From Symplocastrum torsivum CPER-KK1 (GTDB taxonomy: Bacteria > Cyanobacteriota > Cyanobacteriia > Cyanobacteriales > Coleofasciculaceae), in NCBI GenBank assembly GCA_019358875.1, contig JAHHIF010000007.1:140268-204267 (forward strand): 64,000 nt of DNA. The letters are read 5' to 3'. Below are positions 1 to 10,011 of the stretch, piece after piece. The notes below the pieces were generated by a model that worked only from the letters and a program-made list of their open reading frames with translations, was not told the origin of the DNA and did no database searches. Position 1 is the stretch's first letter; each line of letters opens with the position of its first letter. A program made the translations under genes and the position numbers.

Positions 1-823
1 TTTTCTTAGGTATTAGGGTTTGACTAAAGACGGCAATTAGCGAGTTGGATAGCTGAGCATTAATTTGTTGTTGTTGTTCTGGCGGGAACACGTCGATAAT
101 CCGGTTTACCGTCGAAGCCGCTGAGCTGGTATGGAGGGTACCCATTACCAAGTGACCCGTTTCAGCCGCAGAAATAGCAAGAGAAATTGTATCCAAATCC
201 CGCATTTCCCCAACCAAAATTACATCAGGGTCTTCCCGTAGTGCTGATTTCAGAGCATTAGCAAAGCTTCTTGTGTCTTCACCCTTTTGACGTTGGTGAA
301 TCAAGCTCTTGACATTTGGAAATACATATTCTATTGGGTCTTCCACCGTCAGAATGTGTTCTCCTCGTGTGCGGTTGATTAAGTCAACCATCGCCGCTAG
401 TGTAGTGGTTTTACCAGAACCTGTTGGTCCTGTCACCAAAACCAAGCCTCTCGGTCGTTCACTCATTTCCCGAACAATATCTGGCAGTCCCAATTGGTCA
501 AAGTTAGGAATCTTAGAAGACAAGGCTCTTAATGCTGCCGCATAGTAACCACGCTCTTTGTAAACATTGACGCGGAAGCGAGCTAACCCTTTAACCCCAT
601 AAGAACAATCCAATTCCCAGTTCTGCTCCAAATCCTTACGTTGTGTGTTGTTGAGCATACTGAAAATCAGCTTCTGACACTCTTGAGCGGTCAGTGGATC
701 TTCGCTAATCGGCTGGAGTTTCCCGCTAATCCGGAAGTAGACGGGGGCACCCGCTTGAAGGTGCATATCGGAGCCACCCAGCTCAATTAGCTGCTCCATT
801 AAGTCTTCAATCATCAAGTCCAT
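1..823 (-). CDS. pilT: Twitching motility ATPase PilT (3' end cut by window edge)
   Basis: PilT is the hexameric cytoplasmic ATPase that retracts type IV pili and so drives twitching motility and DNA uptake. Reading back from the ATG at 823, about 274 codons are visible. They begin MDLMIEDLMEQLIELGGSDM, which is the usual PilT N-terminus. The Walker A motif GPTGSGKTT, the acidic VEDPIEY segment, the Walker B region and the HTSSA motif follow in order. The C-terminal retraction motif lies beyond the window. It is downstream of pilB on the same strand, separated by about 107 bp that hold heptamer repeats; pilC would be expected next. Identity is very sure; only the missing C-terminus limits the call. 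Confidence 0.95.
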   Translation of the reverse strand, partial: MDLMIEDLMEQLIELGGSDMHLQAGAPVYFRISGKLQPISEDPLTAQECQKLIFSMLNNTQRKDLEQNWELDCSYGVKGLARFRVNVYKERGYYAAALRALSSKIPNFDQLGLPDIVREMSERPRGLVLVTGPTGSGKTTTLAAMVDLINRTRGEHILTVEDPIEYVFPNVKSLIHQRQKGEDTRSFANALKSALREDPDVILVGEMRDLDTISLAISAAETGHLVMGTLHTSSAASTVNRIIDVFPPEQQQQINAQLSNSLIAVFSQTLIPKK

Positions 824-837
824 GACGCTGTCTCCTG

Positions 838-917
838 AGGTAGTTGTTAGTTGTTAGTTGTTAGTTTTTGGTTGTTAGTTGTTAGTTAAAAAACGTTATA
901 AATCCTAAAAACTAACA
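838..917. repeat. Heptamer tandem repeats (STRR) between pilB and pilT
   Basis: Tandem GTTAGTT-type heptamers run from about 841 to 888. A reverse-complement copy (AACTAACAAC, 908-917) follows and can pair with GTTGTTAGTT at 872-881 into a 10-bp stem. Heptamer short tandem repeats of this kind are typical of cyanobacterial genomes. The hairpin lies in the pilB-pilT spacer and could affect the pilT:pilB transcript ratio (inference). Confidence 0.7.
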
Positions 918-930
918 ACTTTATCTAGGG

Positions 931-2928
931 CTAAAAACGAGGGGTCATACAGTAAGGACAGTCGAGCCACTCTGGTTGATTGTCTGCGCCACAAGTCCGA
1001 CAAGTGAGGGAAGTCTTGCGTTTGGCTCTAAGTTCTGACTCTAGTCCGGAATCAGTAAACGTGACTCGTTCCACTTCTTCGAGTGTGGTGTAGCCTTGCT
1101 GCACTAGGTTCAAGCTGTAGGAGAGTAATGTGACCATTCCCTCATCTACTGCCGCTTCCTTAATCCGCTCAGTGGGGGCACCGTCGTTAATTAGGGTTTG
1201 GACAGTTTCGCTAACACGCATGACTTCATAGACACCAACCCGTCCCTTATAGCCAACACCACTACATTTTGTGCAAAGTTTACCTGTATTTCTCGCCTCC
1301 TGAATTTCCTCAGCTCGCAACGTATTGGCTTGATATAAGGTGATTTCTCCCTCATTGGAAGCTGATAAACCAAAACGAGCGAGTTCCGCTGAGCTTGGTA
1401 GATAAGAGATGCGACAATCTGAACAAACACGTCGCACCAAGCGTTGAGCCAATACACCCAACAGTGCGCCGGATACCATGAAGGGTTCAACGCCCATTTC
1501 GTCTAAACGTGCGATCGCGCCAGCCGCATCATTAGTGTGAAGCGTTGTTAACACCAAGTGCCCTGTAAGAGCCGCTTCAATCGCGGTTTTCGCGGTTTCT
1601 TTGTCCCGTGTTTCACCAACTAGAATCACATCTGGGTCTTGTCGCAGAAAAGACCGGAGAATTGAGGCAAAGTCCATGCCTTTTTCTCGCAACACCTGCA
1701 CCTGAGTAATTCCTGGTAAGGAATACTCAATTGGGTCTTCGGCAGTACTGATATTGACTCCAGGGTCATTCCGTTCTGCCAGCATCGAGTATAGAGTTGT
1801 TGATTTACCAGAACCCGTGGGTCCTGTCACCAAGATTAGCCCAAATGGTTTGTTTGCCATTTCTCTAACTATTTGCAGCGTGTCTTCGTCTGTAATCAAC
1901 TTGTCCAAACCTAGCTGCGTGGCGGAGTTGTCCAAAATCCGCAAAACGACCTTCTCGCCGTAGCGACTGGGTAAAGTACTGACTCGAAAGTCCACTTTGC
2001 GACCTTGAAACATCCGCCGGATTTTCCCGTCTTGAGGTAGGCGTCGTTCCGCAATGTCCAACTCCGCCATAATTTTGAATCGAGCGGAAATTGCTGCCGT
2101 GATTTTCTTGGGTAAATCAAACGCTTGACGCAAAACCCCATCTTTACGAAAGCGGATGCGTAAAGATTCTTCTTGGGGTTCAACGTGAATGTCAGAGACA
2201 TCCTCTTGCAGTGCCTTCGCCATGATTTTGTTAACCATGTTGATTACCGGGGCACCAGAGGCATCATTCAAAGAGGAATCTAAATCTGCCTCAACTTCAT
2301 CCGGTGCATCCTGCAACGTGTCAAGAGTATCTAAATTCTCAAGGTCTTCTTTGACATCTACAGCTTTTTCGACCTCTAGCTGCTTCTGACGAGCAAGTTG
2401 TTCATCAAGGTATCTAGAAATTAGCTGCTGATAATCTTCTTGGGTAATGACCATCCGTTGCAAGGCAATACCCTGAGGACGCAGAATCCGGGTCAAATCA
2501 TCCTGGGCATCTAAATTATCAGGGTCAACCATTGCCACCAAGATTGATGGAGGCTGCGTTTCCTTTTTTGCGAGTGGGACTAAGCGATAGCGGCGACAGA
2601 TATCAATGGGGAGTAGAGTATCGATCAATTGACCGACTTGGTGATTGGAAATCTCACTGATTTCCGGATCGAGAGACTCAACCCCGTAAAGAACTTTTAG
2701 TTCAAATAATTGCTGTTTTTTGTATTGGCGTAGTAAGTCAGGTGACAACTGACGCCCTGTGACCGATTCGAGAATCTCTGTCAGTGGTCTTCCTGACTTG
2801 CGGGTTTCGACCAGTGCTTGATGCATCTGGTCATTGTCAACGTAACCCGCTTGAATTAACTTATTGCCGAAGGGCGAAAAATCGTTACGGACAATAAGGG
2901 CACGCCGTGGTGATGAGGATTGAGTCAT
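931..2928 (-). CDS. pilB: Type IV pilus assembly ATPase PilB
   Basis: This is the GspE/PilB-family extension motor that polymerises pilin at the inner-membrane platform. From the chosen start (MTQSSSPRRALIV, 665 aa) the order is an N-terminal GspE-N/MshEN-type domain, an acidic linker, then the ATPase core. The core has Walker A GPTGSGKST near residue 370 and the Walker B region RQDPDVILVGE. A tetracysteine zinc site follows (CSDC then CTKC), and a further C-terminal zinc ribbon (CRTC then CPYC) ends the protein. The frame stays open to 3039, but the extra 37 residues look non-conserved, so I prefer the internal ATG. The gene is upstream of pilT, as in other cyanobacteria. Confidence 0.95.
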   Translation of the reverse strand: MTQSSSPRRALIVRNDFSPFGNKLIQAGYVDNDQMHQALVETRKSGRPLTEILESVTGRQLSPDLLRQYKKQQLFELKVLYGVESLDPEISEISNHQVGQLIDTLLPIDICRRYRLVPLAKKETQPPSILVAMVDPDNLDAQDDLTRILRPQGIALQRMVITQEDYQQLISRYLDEQLARQKQLEVEKAVDVKEDLENLDTLDTLQDAPDEVEADLDSSLNDASGAPVINMVNKIMAKALQEDVSDIHVEPQEESLRIRFRKDGVLRQAFDLPKKITAAISARFKIMAELDIAERRLPQDGKIRRMFQGRKVDFRVSTLPSRYGEKVVLRILDNSATQLGLDKLITDEDTLQIVREMANKPFGLILVTGPTGSGKSTTLYSMLAERNDPGVNISTAEDPIEYSLPGITQVQVLREKGMDFASILRSFLRQDPDVILVGETRDKETAKTAIEAALTGHLVLTTLHTNDAAGAIARLDEMGVEPFMVSGALLGVLAQRLVRRVCSDCRISYLPSSAELARFGLSASNEGEITLYQANTLRAEEIQEARNTGKLCTKCSGVGYKGRVGVYEVMRVSETVQTLINDGAPTERIKEAAVDEGMVTLLSYSLNLVQQGYTTLEEVERVTFTDSGLESELRAKRKTSLTCRTCGADNQPEWLDCPYCMTPRF

Positions 2929-3392
2929 AGCGGCTCTTGAATATCTCCTTACGTTATAAGTTATTTCCGACATTACGAAATTATTCCCAAAAGCTATGGA
3001 TTCAATAGCATTTGAGAAAAGGGAGCTTCGGGGCAACAAGCGTCAACTGACACGCTTTGACTTGAGCGGCGTGACCGTCGCTCTTTCCTTAAGGCGGTTA
3101 CCTCGTAAACCCTTAGGGAAAAGGCTTTTTATCACGTTATGCTGTCTTGCCCACACGTGCGTAATTACAAATATCCTGACGACGAGGAAACGCCAGTTTG
3201 AAAGATATCTGAACTTGATAAAATTTTAGGTGCGAGCAGAAGCAGCATCATGCTTTATGTAGAATATTTTATTGATGATAGCTTTTACCAACTCGCGTTT
3301 GCACCGCTCGGACAAAGCTTTGTCAGCGATCGCAAGGTGATCCCAAAGGTCAGTTCATTCCTCCCTCAACCTCCATAATAGAGAAAACTCCC
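2929..3392. other. Spacer upstream of pilB, no convincing gene
   Basis: This stretch separates the pilB start from the IS605-type remnant and should hold the pilB promoter on the minus strand. A 42-codon plus-strand frame (3250-3378, starting MLYVEYFIDD) is open, but it has no ribosome site or recognisable relatives and I do not call it. Short open frames around 2996-3229 look like chance. Confidence 0.4.
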
Positions 3393-3943
3393 CCTACAGA
3401 CATATTTTCTGTAGGCGAGTTATTTACGAGTCGTGATGCGTAAAGCCCCCGCGCTCTACTCCGGGGGATATAAGCGAATAACCGAATTTATTCGGTCGTA
3501 ACAGGGTAGAATTACGTCAGTGAACATGACGTAAATATGCTGGTATTTGAGGCAAAACTGGAAGGACTCGATGAGCAGTATCAAGCGCTGGATGAAGCAA
3601 TTAGAACTGCTCGTTTCGTTCGGAATGCTTGCCTGTGGCAGTTCCGCCCCATTTCACCAGTCAAAATTGCTCTAACTGTGGTGAGGTTGTCAAAAAGACT
3701 CTTAGCACCAGAACTCATGTTTGTCCTCATTGTGGGCATACCCAAGACCGGGACTGGAACGCGGCGCGGAACATATTAGAAAAAGGACTAAGTACGGCGG
3801 GTCACGTCGGAACTAACGCCTCTGGAGAGACTGATCAATACTTGAGTGGGGAAACTCCTTCAAGCAAATCAACTTGTGGAAAGAGGAAACCCAAGGAGTG
3901 ATCTTTGGAATCCCCGCACCTTGATTGTCGGGGAGGATGTCAA
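3393..3943 (+). mobile_element. Internally deleted IS200/IS605-type element
   Basis: The left side has an 8-bp hairpin (CCTACAGA / TCTGTAGG, 3393-3415), a second hairpin with arms rich in C and G near 3447-3471, and an 8-bp inverted repeat TTACGTCA/TGACGTAA just before the tnpB start. The right side has the subterminal hairpin TCCCCG/CGGGGA (3911-3934), then GGATGTCAA, matching the look of cyanobacterial IS605-group right ends. Between them only the first ~31 and last ~85 codons of tnpB survive. About 550 bp remain of an element usually above 1.5 kb, and no tnpA is present. Exact ends are estimated from the hairpins. Confidence 0.75.
3537..3901 (+). pseudogene. tnpB: TnpB (IS605 OrfB) remnant, internal deletion plus frameshift
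   Basis: TnpB is the RNA-guided nuclease of IS200/IS605 elements. The start at 3537 reads MLVFEAKLEGLDEQYQALDE and continues through ARFVRNACLW, a standard TnpB N-terminus. Near 3630 the sequence jumps to the C-terminus in another frame. There the zinc ribbon (CSNCGEVV then CPHCG) and the last RuvC segment (DRDWNAARNIL) are intact up to the stop at 3901. Roughly 270 codons carrying most of the wedge/REC and RuvC parts are gone, so no nuclease can be made. The 3' coding end and the right-end hairpin, where the guide RNA (omega RNA) of such elements is normally encoded, are preserved. Confidence 0.88.
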
Positions 3944-4391
3944 TAGCTGTGTTAAGCTCCCCAGTCATAGCTAGGATGGCATCGGTAGAAGAATTCAGTC
4001 GTTGAGCAGGGGCTAGGAAGGCAAAACTCAAACAGCAATTGAGGTGAAAGCTGTATAGGAAGCCCAGCCGTAAACGTTAATGCTGTTTAAAAAATGTTAC
4101 ATTGTGTTATATGTAAACCAGGCGGAACGGTTTTACAGCCTAAACGGATAAAGTATGTAGACAAACCAGCAGGGAGTTGCTTAGAAAGTCCTGATGTCTG
4201 CCCTAAGGAAGCTGTTGGTGTTCAACCTAGGTAGGATAGGATTTGAAAGATTAGTAATCCTACCCCGCTGGGTACTGTTTCCTCAAGCTGTAACCCGAAA
4301 AAAACCGATTAGGAGTTGGGTTGCTAGTGGAAAATAATAGGCAAACAAGACCGCAATTACTAGCAGTCTTTTAATTGGGATGAGTGGAGTA
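3944..4391. promoter_or_regulatory. Long leader/spacer upstream of grpE with predicted hairpins
   Basis: This spacer of about 450 bp lies between the IS remnant and grpE. It contains an 8-bp stem GGTAGGAT/ATCCTACC (4230-4237 with 4257-4264). Upstream of that, a possible longer pairing joins GTAGACA (about 4157) and TGTCTGC (about 4194). I see no CIRCE element (TTAGCACTC-N9-GAGTGCTAA), so HrcA control is not supported here. The region may be a structured 5' leader of the heat-shock operon, but this is inference. Confidence 0.35.
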
Positions 4392-5192
4392 ATGATCGAC
4401 GAAGAAAAGCAGCCAGATAACACGACACAACAGACAGATGAGCTGATGGATGACAGTTTAAAAAATCAGGGTGGAGAGTCGGCAGCCGCAGAGGTGGATT
4501 TGACTAGCCAAGTTGATTTGGAGTCACTACCCACGTTGGATGATCTAGTGGTTGACCTAGATGAAGCTTCAGTTGTAACGGAACAAGAAGAAGTTGGGGA
4601 GTCTGTGGCAGTAGAGGCAGATGGTTCAGCCTCGTCACCGGCGGAGATGGACTTAGCGATACTAGAAAGCTTGAAGCGGGAAAATGAGGCGCTTAAAGCT
4701 CAACTAGAAGAAATTTCTCAGCAAACTGAGTCCTTTAAAACGCAATCAATGCGGATTGCAGCAGATTTCGACAACTTCCGCAAGCGTACCTCGAAAGAGA
4801 AAGAAGATTTGGAGGTGCAAGTCAAGCGGAATACCATCAGTGAGTTGCTGCCAATAGTCGATAACTTTGATCGGGCGCGATCGCAAATCAAACCCCAATC
4901 GGATGGGGAAATGGCAATTCACAAAAGCTATCAGGGTGTTTATAAGCAGCTAGTAGACTGTCTCAAGCGTATTGGTGTTTCTCCGATGCGTGCAGAAGGG
5001 CAAGAGTTTGACCCGAATCTCCACGAAGCGGTGATGCGGGAACCGACAAACGAATACCCAGAAGGAGTAGTAATCGAACAGCTAATGCGAGGATACTTCA
5101 TCGGCGATCGCGTGCTGCGCCATGCTATGGTCAAAGTTGCTGCGGCTGCGGAACCCGTGGTAACCTCAGAGGAAGGTATCCCAGAAACCTAG
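4392..5192 (+). CDS. grpE: GrpE, nucleotide exchange factor for DnaK
   Basis: GrpE releases ADP from DnaK and resets the chaperone cycle in the cytosol. The 266-aa product starts [10 protein letters not shown], has an acidic, disordered N-terminal ~95 residues, then a long coiled coil, and ends with the conserved GrpE beta-domain. Key segments are [18 protein letters not shown] and [19 protein letters not shown]. An in-frame ATG lies 12 bp upstream (4380). I chose 4392 because GAGTGGAG precedes it and because cyanobacterial GrpE proteins commonly begin MIDE. The long acidic N-terminus is usual for cyanobacteria. It is followed 149 bp later by dnaK. Confidence 0.95.
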   Translation: MIDEEKQPDNTTQQTDELMDDSLKNQGGESAAAEVDLTSQVDLESLPTLDDLVVDLDEASVVTEQEEVGESVAVEADGSASSPAEMDLAILESLKRENEALKAQLEEISQQTESFKTQSMRIAADFDNFRKRTSKEKEDLEVQVKRNTISELLPIVDNFDRARSQIKPQSDGEMAIHKSYQGVYKQLVDCLKRIGVSPMRAEGQEFDPNLHEAVMREPTNEYPEGVVIEQLMRGYFIGDRVLRHAMVKVAAAAEPVVTSEEGIPET

Positions 5193-5341
5193 TGGCAAGC
5201 CCATTAACCGTCCTTTGGCTTCGAGCTTCAAGCATGAGTACGAGCCAGTAAATAAGGAGTGTTGAGCCAGGGTAAAATCCGGTCTTGTATTCGATTTAAC
5301 GACATTCAAAAAACTCTACATAATCTTTAAGCCGAAGCACT

Positions 5342-7312
5342 ATGGGAAAAGTCATTGGCATCGACCTAGGCACGACCAATAGTTGCGTCGCTGTTTTAGA
5401 AGGGGGTCAGCCCATCGTCATTTCCAACTCGGAAGGTGGGCGAACCACTCCGAGTATAGTGGGATTTGGCAAAGCAGACGAACGCCTAGTGGGTCAACTG
5501 GCAAAGCGGCAAGCAGTGACGAATGCCGAGAATACTGTGTATAGCATTAAGCGCTTCATCGGACGGCGGTGGGATGATACCGCGACCGAGCGAGGACGGG
5601 TACCCTATACCTGCGTCAAAGGTCGAGATGATACCGTCGATGTCCAGATTCGAGGTCGTGACTATACCCCTCAAGAAGTCTCCGCAATGATTTTGCAAAA
5701 GCTGAAAGCTGATGCAGAAAACTTTCTTGGGGAAACTGTCGAGCAAGCCGTGATTACGGTTCCGGCATACTTTACAGATGCTCAACGGCAAGCTACAAAA
5801 GATGCTGGAACAATTGCAGGTCTAGAAGTCCTGCGAATTATTAATGAACCAACAGCCGCCTCCCTGGCATACGGTCTAGACAAACAAGATCAAGAACAAA
5901 CAATCTTGGTGTTTGACTTGGGTGGTGGCACCTTTGATGTTTCCGTTTTGCAACTGGGAGACGGCGTATTTGAAGTCAAGGCAACCTCTGGTAACAACCA
6001 CTTGGGAGGGGATGACTTCGATAATGTGATTGTTCTCTGGATGACTGAAAACTTCAAGGACGCTGAAGGAATCGACCTGGGAAGTGACAAAATGGCACTT
6101 CAGCGCTTACGAGAAGCGGCTGAAAAAGCAAAAGTTGAAGTCTCCAGCATGGTGACAACCTCAATCAACTTGCCATTTATCACAGCCGATGAAACAGGCC
6201 CCAAGCACTTGGAGATGGAACTGTCACGAGCAAAATTTGAAGAACTGGCAAGCGAACTCATTCAGGGCACAATTGAGCCAGTGACTCAGGCGCTTAAAGA
6301 CTGTGACCTCAAGCCAGAGGATATTGACCGCATTCTCTTAGTTGGTGGTTCGACCCGCATCCCAGCGGTACAGGAAGCCATCAAAAAGTTCTTTGGGGGT
6401 AAGTCTCCTGATCGTTCCGTTAACCCTGATGAAGCCGTCGCCCTAGGCGCAGCGATTCAAGGTGGTGTTTTAGGTGGCGAAGTTGAAGACTTACTGCTAC
6501 TTGACGTAACCCCTCTATCGCTGGGTATTGAAACCTTAGGAGAAGTCTTCACAAAAATCACCGAGCGGAACACGACGATTCCGACCAGTAAGTCTCAGAT
6601 ATTTTCTACTGCAACCGATGGACAAACATCTGTAGAAATCCATGTGTTGCAGGGAGAACGGGCAATGGCAAAGGATAACAAAAGCCTGGGCAAGTTTCTG
6701 CTGACGGGTATTCCCCCAGCGCCTCGCGGTGTCCCTCAAATTGAAGTGTCCTTTGAAATTGATGTCAACGGGATTTTAAAAGTCTCAGCGGCTGATAAAG
6801 GTACAGGTAGAGAGCAAAGTATCCGGATTACCAACACAGGTGGATTGAGTGCAACTGAAGTGGAACGGATGCGGGAAGAGGCAGAAAAATTTGCTGATGC
6901 CGACCGTCGCCGTGTTCAATTAGTTGAACTCAAAAATCAAGCTGATAGCCATATCTACAGCTATGAGACGACCTTGAAGGACAACGGCAACCTAGTTCGT
7001 GAAGAACTCAAGGTGCAAGGTGAAGAGAAAAAGCAAAAGCTGCTTGCCGTGTTTAGTGATCGATCAGCTAGTGTTGAGGAAGCAAAGCAACGGCTAGACG
7101 ACTTCCAACAAACTCTATTTGCGATTGGTGCTGATGTGTATGGGCAAGCTTCACGCAATGTGGATGGCGATGAGTCTACCGAACCACAGGAGGAAAGTGC
7201 AGCTCCGGAATTTAGCAACCATTCTGATGCCCCAACAGAAGAGGAAGGTTTGATTTTTGACTTTGATGATGAAACAATGACAGCTGACTACGAGCCAGTT
7301 GACGCTGATTAA
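5342..7312 (+). CDS. dnaK: Hsp70 chaperone DnaK
   Basis: This is an ATP-dependent chaperone of 656 aa. The nucleotide-binding domain begins [20 protein letters not shown] and contains the second phosphate loop [14 protein letters not shown] and the adenosine motif [13 protein letters not shown]. The substrate domain starts near residue 395 ([16 protein letters not shown]), then the lid. The C-terminus is acidic and ends DYEPVDAD, not the EEVD-like tail of some paralogues. Cyanobacteria usually carry several DnaK copies; the grpE-dnaK-dnaJ context marks this as the clustered one, but I cannot assign a paralogue number. No CIRCE operator is visible upstream. Confidence 0.97.
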   Translation: MGKVIGIDLGTTNSCVAVLEGGQPIVISNSEGGRTTPSIVGFGKADERLVGQLAKRQAVTNAENTVYSIKRFIGRRWDDTATERGRVPYTCVKGRDDTVDVQIRGRDYTPQEVSAMILQKLKADAENFLGETVEQAVITVPAYFTDAQRQATKDAGTIAGLEVLRIINEPTAASLAYGLDKQDQEQTILVFDLGGGTFDVSVLQLGDGVFEVKATSGNNHLGGDDFDNVIVLWMTENFKDAEGIDLGSDKMALQRLREAAEKAKVEVSSMVTTSINLPFITADETGPKHLEMELSRAKFEELASELIQGTIEPVTQALKDCDLKPEDIDRILLVGGSTRIPAVQEAIKKFFGGKSPDRSVNPDEAVALGAAIQGGVLGGEVEDLLLLDVTPLSLGIETLGEVFTKITERNTTIPTSKSQIFSTATDGQTSVEIHVLQGERAMAKDNKSLGKFLLTGIPPAPRGVPQIEVSFEIDVNGILKVSAADKGTGREQSIRITNTGGLSATEVERMREEAEKFADADRRRVQLVELKNQADSHIYSYETTLKDNGNLVREELKVQGEEKKQKLLAVFSDRSASVEEAKQRLDDFQQTLFAIGADVYGQASRNVDGDESTEPQEESAAPEFSNHSDAPTEEEGLIFDFDDETMTADYEPVDAD

Positions 7313-7469
7313 GGCAAGCTTATAAAACTAGGTAGCACTCAGCTTGTTTTCTGATAGACAATGATATGGATGTATGGGTGATCGTTAGAAGCGATCCGTC
7401 GCTTTACTTCTATTACCTAACGTCCACAAGTCCGCCCCTATTCAATAACCAAACACCGATCAGCGCTTT

Positions 7470-8591
7470 ATGGCTGACTTTTATGAGACTCTTGGCGTCT
7501 CTCGTGACGCAGACAAAGAAGAACTGAAGCAAGCTTACCGTCGCCTTGCTCGGAAGTATCATCCTGATGTCAATAAGGAAGCAGGGGCTGAAGAGCGCTT
7601 TAAGGAAATTAATCGAGCTTACGAAGTCCTTTCAGAACCAGAAACTAGGGCACGCTATGACCGCTTCGGAGAAGCTGGTGTTTCGGGCGCGGGAGCTGGC
7701 TACCCAGATTTTGGGGACATGGGCTTTGCCGATATTTTTGAAAGCTTCTTCAGCGGCTTCGGGGCTGGCATGGGTCAGCAAGGTACTCGGAGGCGTAGCG
7801 GTCCAGCGCGAGGTGATGACCTGCGACTAGACTTGAAGCTGGAATTCCGGGAAGCTGTATTTGGCGGTGAAAAGGAAATCCGGATTCCTCATTTAGAAAA
7901 CTGTAACGTCTGTAGCGGGACAGGTGCTAAGGCAGGAACTCGACCGCGTACCTGCCCCACTTGTAGCGGTTCGGGACAAGTGCGTCGGGCGACCCGGACA
8001 CCTTTTGGGCAATTTACTCAAGTCTCTGTATGTCCTAGCTGTAATGGTGATGGACAGGTGGTTGAGGATAAGTGCGAAAATTGTGGCGGTGCGGGTCGCA
8101 AACAAGAAACGAAAAAGCTGAAAATCACCATCCCAGCGGGAGTAGATAATGGTACTCGCCTGCGGGTTTCTAAAGAAGGAGACGCAGGGGCACGGAATGG
8201 CCCTCCTGGAGACTTGTACGTCTACTTATTTATTGAGGAAGATGCCGAGTTTCATCGGGATGGAATTAATGTTCTGTCTGAGATAAAGATCAGCTATCTG
8301 CAAGCGATTTTGGGATGTCGTCTGGAAGTCAATACAGTGGATGGTCCAGTGGAGTTAACGATTCCTCCAGGAACACAGCCAAGCACGGTTTTGACACTGG
8401 AAAATCACGGTGTACCCAAGCTAGGGAACCCAGTCAGCCGGGGCGACCATCTGATTACAATTTTGATTGATATCCCGAATCGGATTACGGCTGAAGAACG
8501 GGAACTGTTAGAGAAGCTGGCAAAAATCAAAGGCGATCGCACAGGTAAGGGTGGTCTAGAAGGCTTTTTGGGAGGGCTGTTTCGCGGATGA
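7470..8591 (+). CDS. dnaJ: Co-chaperone DnaJ (type A Hsp40)
   Basis: DnaJ stimulates DnaK's ATPase and delivers substrates. The 373-aa protein has the J domain at 1-70 with the HPD motif (RKYHPDVNK), a Gly/Phe-rich segment (about 75-125), and four CxxCxGxG repeats ([32 protein letters not shown]) around residues 148-210. The C-terminal substrate-binding beta domains follow. All cysteines of the zinc centre are present, so it is a complete class I DnaJ. Its stop overlaps the next start by 4 bases (ATGA), giving translational coupling to the TusA-like gene. Confidence 0.97.
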   Translation: MADFYETLGVSRDADKEELKQAYRRLARKYHPDVNKEAGAEERFKEINRAYEVLSEPETRARYDRFGEAGVSGAGAGYPDFGDMGFADIFESFFSGFGAGMGQQGTRRRSGPARGDDLRLDLKLEFREAVFGGEKEIRIPHLENCNVCSGTGAKAGTRPRTCPTCSGSGQVRRATRTPFGQFTQVSVCPSCNGDGQVVEDKCENCGGAGRKQETKKLKITIPAGVDNGTRLRVSKEGDAGARNGPPGDLYVYLFIEEDAEFHRDGINVLSEIKISYLQAILGCRLEVNTVDGPVELTIPPGTQPSTVLTLENHGVPKLGNPVSRGDHLITILIDIPNRITAEERELLEKLAKIKGDRTGKGGLEGFLGGLFRG

Positions 8592-8857
8592 GTAACCCAA
8601 CGGCATCGATACCAAACTCGATGCCTGATGCTCAGTTAGATTTGCGCGGGACACCTTGCCCGATTAACTTCGTGCGTACCAAACTCCGCCTGGAGCAAAT
8701 GACACCAGGAGCCTTATTAGAAGTGTGGCTCGACCCTGGAGAACCAATTGAGCAGGTGCCGGATAGTTTGGCGATGGAGGGCTACTCCATTGAGGAAGTC
8801 AATGATCGCACTGACTACTTTGCCTTGAAGGTACGTCGTCCGCTTGCCTCCGCATGA
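8588..8857 (+). CDS. TusA/SirA-like sulfurtransferase-family protein
   Basis: This 89-aa protein has the TusA/SirA fold signature: [19 protein letters not shown], with the catalytic-type cysteine in the CP motif near residue 23, followed by the [12 protein letters not shown] and VRRPL strands. TusA proteins relay persulfide sulfur for tRNA thiolation and other pathways. It overlaps dnaJ and rsgA by 4 bases on each side, so the three are probably translated from one message. This dnaJ-TusA-rsgA arrangement recurs in cyanobacteria as far as I know. The family is sure; its sulfur partner is unknown. Confidence 0.88.
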   Translation: MSNPTASIPNSMPDAQLDLRGTPCPINFVRTKLRLEQMTPGALLEVWLDPGEPIEQVPDSLAMEGYSIEEVNDRTDYFALKVRRPLASA

Positions 8858-10005
8858 GTGGTGCATCACCTGATTCTGATTTGTCCCAAGTTTCCACGCC
8901 GTTACTGGGAACAGTAGTGGCAGTGCAGGCAAATTTCTATCAGGTGCAGCTCGATTCTGGGTTAGGTGGTACTAGCCATAGTAACGAATCGCTAGATCTA
9001 AAATCTCCCTCTTCCGTTGCTACGGGAGAAACTCATAATATTCAACTACTGTGTACTCGCCGGACGCGGCTGAAGAAAATTGGTAAGCGGGTGATGGTGG
9101 GCGATCGCGTTTTGGTGGAAGAACCCGACTGGGTAGATGGACGGGGAGCGATATCAGACGTTTTACCCCGCAAAACCCTGCTAGACCGTCCCCCAGTTGC
9201 CAATGCCGAGCAAATTCTCCTGGTCTTTGCCCTCGTAGACCCTCCCTTAGACCCTTACCAACTGACTCGATTTCTGGTTAAGGCTGAGTCTACGGGGTTA
9301 GATGTCTGCTTGTGCTTGAATAAGAAGGACTTAGTACCTGATGAAGAGTTGGAAGAGTGGAGGAATCACCTCAAAGATTGGGGTTATGAACCTGTATTTA
9401 TCAGCGTTCATACTCATCAGGGGGTAGAGGAACTAAGTAAGCAACTGAGCCAGAAAGTCACGATTTTGGCTGGCCCCTCTGGTGTTGGTAAATCTAGCCT
9501 CATCAATCAGCTAATTCCAAATGTTAGGCAGAGGGTGGCTGAAGTATCCGGCAAACTCAGTCGAGGGCGCCATACAACCCGTCATGTTGAACTGTTTGAG
9601 TTGCCTGGGGGTGGACTCCTGGCAGATACTCCAGGCTTTAACCAGCCTGACATTGATTGTAGTCCGGAAGAGTTAACTCAGTATTTTCCAGAAGCACGGG
9701 AGCGACTAGCTGCTAATCACTGTCACTTTAGCAACTGCCTGCATCGAGACGAACCGAATTGTGCAGTGCGGGGTGACTGGGAGCGATATGGGTATTATTT
9801 GGATTTGTTGGAAGATGCGATCGCATGGAAAGAGCATCTGAATCAACAAGCTGATCCAGAGTCAACCCTGAAGGCAAAAAATAAAGGGAAAGGACAAACT
9901 CAGTACGAACCTAAACTAGAAAGTAAGAAATATCGTCGGCTTTCCCGTCGCGCTCAACAGCAAGCACTGGATGAGATGTATAAAGACAGGGACACGGATT
10001 TGTAA
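8854..10005 (+). CDS. rsgA: Ribosome small-subunit GTPase RsgA
   Basis: RsgA (YjeQ) is a circularly permuted GTPase that checks late maturation of the 30S subunit. The 383-aa sequence has an N-terminal OB fold (VGDRVLVEEPDWVDGRGAIS) and a permuted G domain. G4 (LNKKDL) precedes G1 (GPSGVGKSSLINQL, near 209), G2 (RHTTRHVEL) and G3 (DTPGF). The C-terminal zinc site uses CHFSNCLHRDEPNC. The C-terminus is lysine-rich, which fits rRNA contact. It is the last gene of the grpE-to-rsgA group and converges on a minus-strand gene only 6 bp away. Confidence 0.96.
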   Translation: MSGASPDSDLSQVSTPLLGTVVAVQANFYQVQLDSGLGGTSHSNESLDLKSPSSVATGETHNIQLLCTRRTRLKKIGKRVMVGDRVLVEEPDWVDGRGAISDVLPRKTLLDRPPVANAEQILLVFALVDPPLDPYQLTRFLVKAESTGLDVCLCLNKKDLVPDEELEEWRNHLKDWGYEPVFISVHTHQGVEELSKQLSQKVTILAGPSGVGKSSLINQLIPNVRQRVAEVSGKLSRGRHTTRHVELFELPGGGLLADTPGFNQPDIDCSPEELTQYFPEARERLAANHCHFSNCLHRDEPNCAVRGDWERYGYYLDLLEDAIAWKEHLNQQADPESTLKAKNKGKGQTQYEPKLESKKYRRLSRRAQQQALDEMYKDRDTDL

Positions 10006-10011
10006 ATGGGC

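Noticed and set aside
2996..3229. 77-aa plus-strand frame upstream of pilB
   Set aside because: It overlaps the pilB promoter region in antisense, is Arg/Leu-rich and lacks any ribosome site.
3537..3779. Open frame beginning like TnpB, read as a complete short gene
   Set aside because: After 31 TnpB-like residues the frame becomes non-homologous because of a deletion and frameshift; it is part of a pseudogene.
3813..4031. Minus-strand frame over the IS right end, thought to be a gene split by the insertion
   Set aside because: The protein-like segment is short, starts at TTG, and no matching other half was found on the far side of the element.
4300..4391. Search for a CIRCE (HrcA) operator before grpE and dnaK
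   Set aside because: No TTAGCACTC-N9-GAGTGCTAA or close variant was found in either upstream region.
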